A DNA stretch of 64,000 bases from CALFVT01 sp039989855 (GTDB lineage Bacteria > Pseudomonadota > Alphaproteobacteria > Caulobacterales > Maricaulaceae): positions 124,001 to 188,000 of the forward strand of contig JBDXGZ010000008.1 of the NCBI GenBank assembly GCA_039989855.1, in the 5' to 3' direction. A program made the translations under genes and the position numbers. Every line of letters begins with the position of its first letter. The stretch's first letter is position 1. Below are positions 59,443-64,000 of the stretch, one piece after another. The notes under the pieces are model-generated. The model was not told the origin of the DNA and did not search any database. It saw nothing but the letters and a program-made list of their open reading frames with translations.

Positions 59443-60197
59443 GTAAGAAACCTATCATTAAGACGGCAATGGTCATGGCTGCAGGGCACGGCACGCGGAT
59501 GCGGCCTCTTACGAATGACCGCTCGAAAGCGATGGTCGAGGTCGCGGGTCTTCCGTTAATTGAGCATATGCTCCTGCGCCTCGAATCTGCAGGCATTGAA
59601 CGTGTCATCGTCAATGTTCACGCTCATGCTGATCATTTAGAGGCCTACCTTAAAAGCCGCACCTCTCGTTTCGAACTCCTCATTTCAGATGAGCGAGATA
59701 TGCTTTTGGAAACAGGCGGCGGTATCGTTAAAGCGCGACCCTTCTTGGGCGATGACCCCATATTAATTTGTAATATTGACGCGGTGTGGATTGAGTTTGC
59801 CCCCGTCATAGATCAGCTTTTATCTGCGTGGGACGGGGAGGCTATGGATGAGCTGTTTTTGCTGACTCCCAGCCAAACGAAAGGCGGTAAAATCTTAGGC
59901 CTCGATAGCGCAGGTGATTTTGATCGCGACGGGGCAGGGCGCATTAATTACCGTACAAACCCAACAGCCGATTATGTCTATTGCGGTGTTCAAATTTTCA
60001 AACCTCAACTCGCCAATGGTTTCAAGGAAGAGAAGTTTTCACGTAAACTCATTTGGAATGAAACCATCAAAAATGGCCGTGCCTTTGGTCATGTCATGTC
60101 GGGGTTTTGGATGCACGTCGGAGATCCTGACGCTCGAGGCCAAGCGGAGGCCGTGATTAGACTCGCACAGGGGTTAGGACATTCAGGGAGTGTCTAA
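59439..60197 (+). CDS. murU: N-acetylmuramate alpha-1-phosphate uridylyltransferase
   Basis: A nucleotidyltransferase (GT-A fold) that makes UDP-MurNAc from MurNAc 1-phosphate, the second step after AmgK; it bypasses de novo UDP-MurNAc synthesis and so can lower fosfomycin sensitivity. The signature MVMAAGHGTRMRPLTNDRSKAMV holds the GxGTRxxPxTxxxPK-like loop. ETGGGIVKARPFLG and NIDAVW follow, with the metal Asp. At 252 residues it is slightly longer than Pseudomonas MurU. The start is GTG 59439, overlapping the AmgK stop, and it overlaps the addB start by eight bases. Confidence 0.92.
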   Translation: MSKKPIIKTAMVMAAGHGTRMRPLTNDRSKAMVEVAGLPLIEHMLLRLESAGIERVIVNVHAHADHLEAYLKSRTSRFELLISDERDMLLETGGGIVKARPFLGDDPILICNIDAVWIEFAPVIDQLLSAWDGEAMDELFLLTPSQTKGGKILGLDSAGDFDRDGAGRINYRTNPTADYVYCGVQIFKPQLANGFKEEKFSRKLIWNETIKNGRAFGHVMSGFWMHVGDPDARGQAEAVIRLAQGLGHSGSV

Positions 60198-63100
60198 ACC
60201 GGCCTCCATATCTTTCCCGCTCCAGTCAGTGGTGAATATGCCGACAGGCGTGGATTTTCTCCCTGCGCTCGCACGGGGTCTGGATAATATATTTGGCAAA
60301 GATTTATTATCGGGCCTGATCTTGCTCCCCACACGCCGCGCTATTCGGGATTTGTCGGACGCTTTTACGCTTTACGGGGACGCAGGGAGATCGTCGGCAC
60401 GGCTCTTGCCGTCGATGCGACCTCTCGCCGATATAGACCCAGATGAACCGCCGTTTGAGCCGGGTGATTTGGCAAGTCGTGTCTATCCTGCGATTTCAGG
60501 TCTGCAACGGCGGTTTGAGCTGTCTCGTTTGGTGCGCAAATATTATGAAAATATTTCAAGGCAAACCCTATCGCCCGCCGTTGCGCTAACCTTGGCCGAC
60601 CCGCTGTTGCGTATCCTCGATGATGTGGCGATGGAGGGAACAGGAAAGCTCAACCTCACGAACCTCGCCGAGATATCAGATAAGGCCGCCATACATTTCC
60701 AAACGGCGGCAGAGTTTTACAAAATCATTCAAGACTTCTGGCCCGCCCATCTGTCCGAGATGAAGCGGCTCGACCCGATGGCGCGGCGTGTGGCTTTGCT
60801 CGACGCGTTGACAGAGCAGTGGACGCAAGACCCGCCCGATTATCCTGTTATTATTGCAGGGTCGACTGGGACACTCCCTGCCACGGCGCGCTTAATGCGC
60901 TGCGTCAAAACGCTGCCAAAAGGCTTGATCGTTCTTCCGGGATTGTCGACATCTATGCGCTCTAATGCGTGGGAGACAGTGAAAGAAGACCACCCGCAAT
61001 ATTCGATGAAATTGCTCTTGGATAAATTGGACACAGATTTTTCTAAGGTCGATGATTTCCTCGATGTGGCGGATATTCGCACTGAGGTCGAAGACAGAAT
61101 GAACGCCACAGCGTTACGCGCACGCCGTGCGGTGATTTCTGAAAGTCTCGTGCCTGTGGACGCCACGGAGGAATGGCTCGGACGGATTGACGCCATTCGG
61201 GGCGCGTTTCAAACCGCTGATGCGTTTGATCTCGCGCGAGATAATTTCTCTCTGATTGAAGCCGAAGATGATGATGAGGAAGCGCTCTCCATTGCGGTGA
61301 TTATGCGCGAAAGCCTTGAGACGCCGGGTAAAATGACGACCCTTGTCACGCCTGACCCTGCTTTGGCGCGGCGGGTGAAATCACGCCTGCAACGGTGGGA
61401 TGTCAAGCTCGATAGTTCTGCGGGTGAACCGCTAGAGGAAACCCCGCTCGGCGCTTTTCTCTCCCATTGTTTGCGCTTGGTTGATGACCCTTATAATCCA
61501 CTGTTCTTATCGGGTTTAATGGCAAGCCCTTATGCGAGCTTTGGCCAAGAGCGCGGACAGGCGCGGGCCGCGTGGCTCACGTTTGAGACAGAACATTTAC
61601 GCGGCGTGCGAAAGCCTGAAACGAAGGTAAGTCACTATCCTGAACTGATAGAAATCATGAGCGCCTTTGAACCTCTGTTGAGTGTTGAAGGGCCGCAAAC
61701 AGCCCCTGTCTGGGCGCAGGCGCTAACGCAAGTGGTGGAGGGGATTGCAGCCTCTATCAAAGACGGTGAAGTGATAAGCGGGGCGGTGCAATTATGGCGC
61801 GGGGAGGCTGGGGACGTGGCCGCGAATTTACTGCGCCATATTATGGCCCACGGGGATATATTAGGCGAATTTACCCTCGCGGAGTTTCAAGATTTTTTCG
61901 GCGTGCTGATGCGCGGTCAAGTGGTGCGCCCACGGTTCGGCACACACCCGCAGCTTCGTATTCTTGGCCCTCTCGAAGCACGGATGCTCTCCAGTGACGT
62001 TACGATTTTGGGCGGCCTGAACGAGGGTCTCTGGCCTGCGAGCCCTAATCATGACCCGTTCTTATCACGGGCCATGCGCGGGGAGTTGGGGTTGACCCTG
62101 CCTGAGCGGAGATACGGCCTATCGGCCCATGACTTTGAAGGCTTGGCGATGGGCGCGCGGGTTATCCTCACACGGTCTAAGCGCAGTGACGGCACGCCAA
62201 TGGTCGCCTCCCGTTGGCTCTGGCGGTTGAAGACCTTGTTTAACGGGGCCTACCGCGACGTGGTTGAGCTTAAAGGCGTGGAAGATGTGGCCGCCCATAT
62301 GTTGCAACCTGATCAACCATATGTGGAATGGGCGCGTGCGCTCGATTATGTCCCGCCGCATGAGGTTAAGCCTGCGCCGATGCCAAACCCTAAGCCTGAT
62401 GTTGCCGCCCGTTGGCCGCTACGGACGGGGGACGATATTTCTGTGACTAAATTTAAAACATGGATACGCGACCCTTACGCCATTTATGCGCGGCAAATCC
62501 TAAACCTTGCGCCGCTTGAAGATTTAAATATGGAGCTCGGGCCGCGCGAATCTGGCAATGCCCTCCACAAAGCGATGGAAAGCTTGCTGAACCGCACGTT
62601 GTCAGATGACGTCGCCATAGAAATAGACCGCCTCTATAAAGCCTTCCGCACGCAGCTCCTGAAAGTCGGATTTACAGAGCTTGATTTCGTCCGCGAGGAT
62701 GTGCGTCTCAAGGCCTTGGCCGAAGCCGTGATTGATGATTTTCATACGCGCGGCAAAACGGGTTATAAAAATATTAGTGGTGAGAAAAAGGGCAAGCTGG
62801 ATATAGCGGAGCTTGGGATTACGCTAACAGGCTACCCTGACCGTATTGACCTCGGGCCAGACGGCTATGAGGTCATTGATTTTAAAACGGGAGCCCCGCC
62901 GGGCAAGCAAGAAGTGATTGTCGGGTTTGACCCGCAACTGCCGCTCCTCGCCTTAATGGTTGAAGCGGGAGCCTTTCAAAATGTGAAAGCTGCGCCCGTG
63001 GATGAGCTGAGCTATAAGCGCCTACGCGGTTCAGGCGACGGCTATGAAAGTCGCTCGGTGATTGAGCGCGGAACGAGCCGAAAAGAGCCTTTCCTCAGCG

Positions 63101-63282
63101 AAGATCATATTGCTAAAGCCAAAGAGACAATGAAACAACTCGTTGCCCAAGCGCGGGACGCACAAGCAGGCTACCCGTCGCAAATCCGAAAAAAATGGGC
63201 AAATAAATACGGCGATTATGATCAACTCGCGCGACGTGAAGAATGGTCACAGCTCACGGGGGACGATGCCAGTGAGTCATAA
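60190..63282 (+). CDS. addB: Double-strand-break repair protein AddB
   Basis: The nuclease-containing subunit of the alphaproteobacterial AddAB helicase-nuclease that processes double-strand breaks for RecA. The 1030 residues have an inactivated-helicase-like N-terminal half (LILLPTRRAIRDLSDAF; GLNEGLWPAS in the middle) and a C-terminal PD-(D/E)xK nuclease (GYPDRIDLGPDGYEVIDFKTG, with catalytic Asp and Lys, then DPQLPLLALMVEAG). The start is GTG 60190, inside the end of murU. addA starts within its last codons. Length and order are normal for the family. Confidence 0.94.
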   Translation: MSKPASISFPLQSVVNMPTGVDFLPALARGLDNIFGKDLLSGLILLPTRRAIRDLSDAFTLYGDAGRSSARLLPSMRPLADIDPDEPPFEPGDLASRVYPAISGLQRRFELSRLVRKYYENISRQTLSPAVALTLADPLLRILDDVAMEGTGKLNLTNLAEISDKAAIHFQTAAEFYKIIQDFWPAHLSEMKRLDPMARRVALLDALTEQWTQDPPDYPVIIAGSTGTLPATARLMRCVKTLPKGLIVLPGLSTSMRSNAWETVKEDHPQYSMKLLLDKLDTDFSKVDDFLDVADIRTEVEDRMNATALRARRAVISESLVPVDATEEWLGRIDAIRGAFQTADAFDLARDNFSLIEAEDDDEEALSIAVIMRESLETPGKMTTLVTPDPALARRVKSRLQRWDVKLDSSAGEPLEETPLGAFLSHCLRLVDDPYNPLFLSGLMASPYASFGQERGQARAAWLTFETEHLRGVRKPETKVSHYPELIEIMSAFEPLLSVEGPQTAPVWAQALTQVVEGIAASIKDGEVISGAVQLWRGEAGDVAANLLRHIMAHGDILGEFTLAEFQDFFGVLMRGQVVRPRFGTHPQLRILGPLEARMLSSDVTILGGLNEGLWPASPNHDPFLSRAMRGELGLTLPERRYGLSAHDFEGLAMGARVILTRSKRSDGTPMVASRWLWRLKTLFNGAYRDVVELKGVEDVAAHMLQPDQPYVEWARALDYVPPHEVKPAPMPNPKPDVAARWPLRTGDDISVTKFKTWIRDPYAIYARQILNLAPLEDLNMELGPRESGNALHKAMESLLNRTLSDDVAIEIDRLYKAFRTQLLKVGFTELDFVREDVRLKALAEAVIDDFHTRGKTGYKNISGEKKGKLDIAELGITLTGYPDRIDLGPDGYEVIDFKTGAPPGKQEVIVGFDPQLPLLALMVEAGAFQNVKAAPVDELSYKRLRGSGDGYESRSVIERGTSRKEPFLSEDHIAKAKETMKQLVAQARDAQAGYPSQIRKKWANKYGDYDQLARREEWSQLTGDDASES

Positions 63283-64000
63283 CCCGAGTGATACGCGCGC
63301 CAAGATAGACGCGGCGAGTGCCGCCCAACGCCACGCGGCAGACCCATCTGGCTCTCGCTTTGCCTCGGCCAATGCGGGGTCTGGGAAAACCCATGTGCTG
63401 GTCAACCGTGTTTCGCAATTATTGATTGCAGGTGTCGCGCCTGATCATATTTTGTGCCTGACCTATACAAAAGCGGCGGCGAGTGAGATGCAGACCCGCC
63501 TGTTCGAAAAGCTCGGGAAATGGTCGGTCATGTCGGAAACGGCGTTGAACGAAGAGCTTGTTAAATTATTTGGCCGTGAGGACCACGGGGTAAAACTGTC
63601 TAAGGCGCGAGCTTTGTTTGCCAAAGCGCTTGAAACCCCGGGCGGATTGAAAGTCCAAACCATTCATGCCTTTTGCGAATTTGTCCTGTCCCGCTTTCCT
63701 GTTGAGATCGGGCTTTTGCCGGGGTTCGAAACTTTGCAAGATGCGGAGCGGATTAAGCTCTTAGCGGACGCCGAGACGACATTACTCAAAGAGGCGCAAG
63801 ATGACCCTAAGGGTGATATAGCTTCGGCGTTCCGTTTCTTTGCCGCTCAGTCTGCGGACCTAACCTTGCAAGATCATTTTAAATGGATGGGCTATAATAT
63901 TTACGGCATTGAGCGCTGGGTGAAGCGAGGTGGTGTTACGCCTTTGGCAGAAAATCTAGGGATTGCGATTGGCACATCGGTTGACGATATTTGCCGTGCC
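63266..64000 (+). CDS. addA: AddA helicase-nuclease, 5' part
   Basis: The first 245 codons of AddA, the UvrD-type helicase and nuclease partner of AddB; the rest lies beyond the window. The Walker A motif is FASANAGSGKTHVLVNRV, followed by ILCLTYTKAAASEM (motif Ia) and GLKVQTIHAFCEFVLSRFP (motif Ib region), typical of AddA. The likely start is ATG 63266 (or GTG 63272), overlapping the end of addB by 17 bases. The frame is open to the edge. It is translationally coupled to addB. Confidence 0.93.
   Translation, partial: MPVSHNPSDTRAKIDAASAAQRHAADPSGSRFASANAGSGKTHVLVNRVSQLLIAGVAPDHILCLTYTKAAASEMQTRLFEKLGKWSVMSETALNEELVKLFGREDHGVKLSKARALFAKALETPGGLKVQTIHAFCEFVLSRFPVEIGLLPGFETLQDAERIKLLADAETTLLKEAQDDPKGDIASAFRFFAAQSADLTLQDHFKWMGYNIYGIERWVKRGGVTPLAENLGIAIGTSVDDICRA

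Overview
The window looks like chromosomal DNA of a free-living alphaproteobacterium of moderate GC. Three things point that way. The end of the window has the alphaproteobacterial gene order tsaE - amgK - murU - addB - addA. AccD lacks most zinc-finger cysteines, as in that class. The block polyprenyl synthase - DUF2007 - glyQ - glyS - ppdK resembles the order in Caulobacter and Hyphomonas relatives. A marine stalked/dimorphic lineage (Hyphomonadales/Maricaulales-like) is my guess from gene content; I could not test it. I saw no rRNA, tRNA, CRISPR array, insertion sequence or prophage. No gene-free stretch exceeds 300 bases; the longest are about 275-300 bases (14609-14882, 47480-47762, 57226-57524).

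Layout. 1-5 kb: the 3' end of ispE, a WecA/MraY-type sugar-phosphate transferase, a polyprenyl diphosphate synthase, a membrane SRPBCC protein and a DUF2007 protein. 4.2-11 kb: glyQ-glyS, ppdK and a SleB-type cell-wall hydrolase; glyS carries an AT-rich in-frame segment. 11-17.3 kb: NAD synthesis (nadC, nadB, nadA), with an orphan ORF inside the nadB-nadC operon and a release-factor-like gene nearby. 17.3-25 kb: an operon of FabH-like synthase, MORN-repeat protein, HD hydrolase and a 3-TM protein, then tag, a GNAT, ppk2, yceI and an Uup-type ABC-F. 25-39 kb: an MscK-like channel, an orphan histidine kinase, folC, accD, rpe, a heparinase-like protein, a CapD/PglF-type dehydratase and purH.

38.8-47.5 kb is an accessory-looking stretch rich in small membrane proteins: two DedA-like paralogues around a DUF900 hydrolase lipoprotein, a 4-TM protein with a duplicated cysteine motif, a multi-TM protein, a membrane-anchored FG-GAP/ASPIC protein, DoxX, a small protein joining a TrkH-like segment to a TrkA-C-like tail, and an ECF sigma/anti-sigma pair.

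47.7-56.4 kb holds the most interesting system. Divergent from the ECF sigma gene, and behind a good ECF-type promoter (GTAAC-N16-CGTC), lies a tightly overlapping operon with three different Rieske fusions in a row. They are Rieske + thiamine-diphosphate enzyme, Rieske + glutamate-synthase-type FMN/[3Fe-4S] domain, and ferric-reductase-type membrane cytochrome + Rieske. With them are two tiny membrane proteins (one only 35 residues), a Tat-like cysteine-containing protein and a cation/proton antiporter; an NAD-malic enzyme follows. I read this as an uncharacterised redox pathway that decarboxylates or ligates a 2-oxo acid and exchanges electrons with a membrane haem protein. The substrate is unknown.

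56.5-64 kb: a membrane protein with an HTH and an NBR1-type Ig domain, an adrenodoxin-type ferredoxin with a clear terminator, and the translationally coupled chain tsaE-amgK-murU-addB-addA (addA runs off the window).
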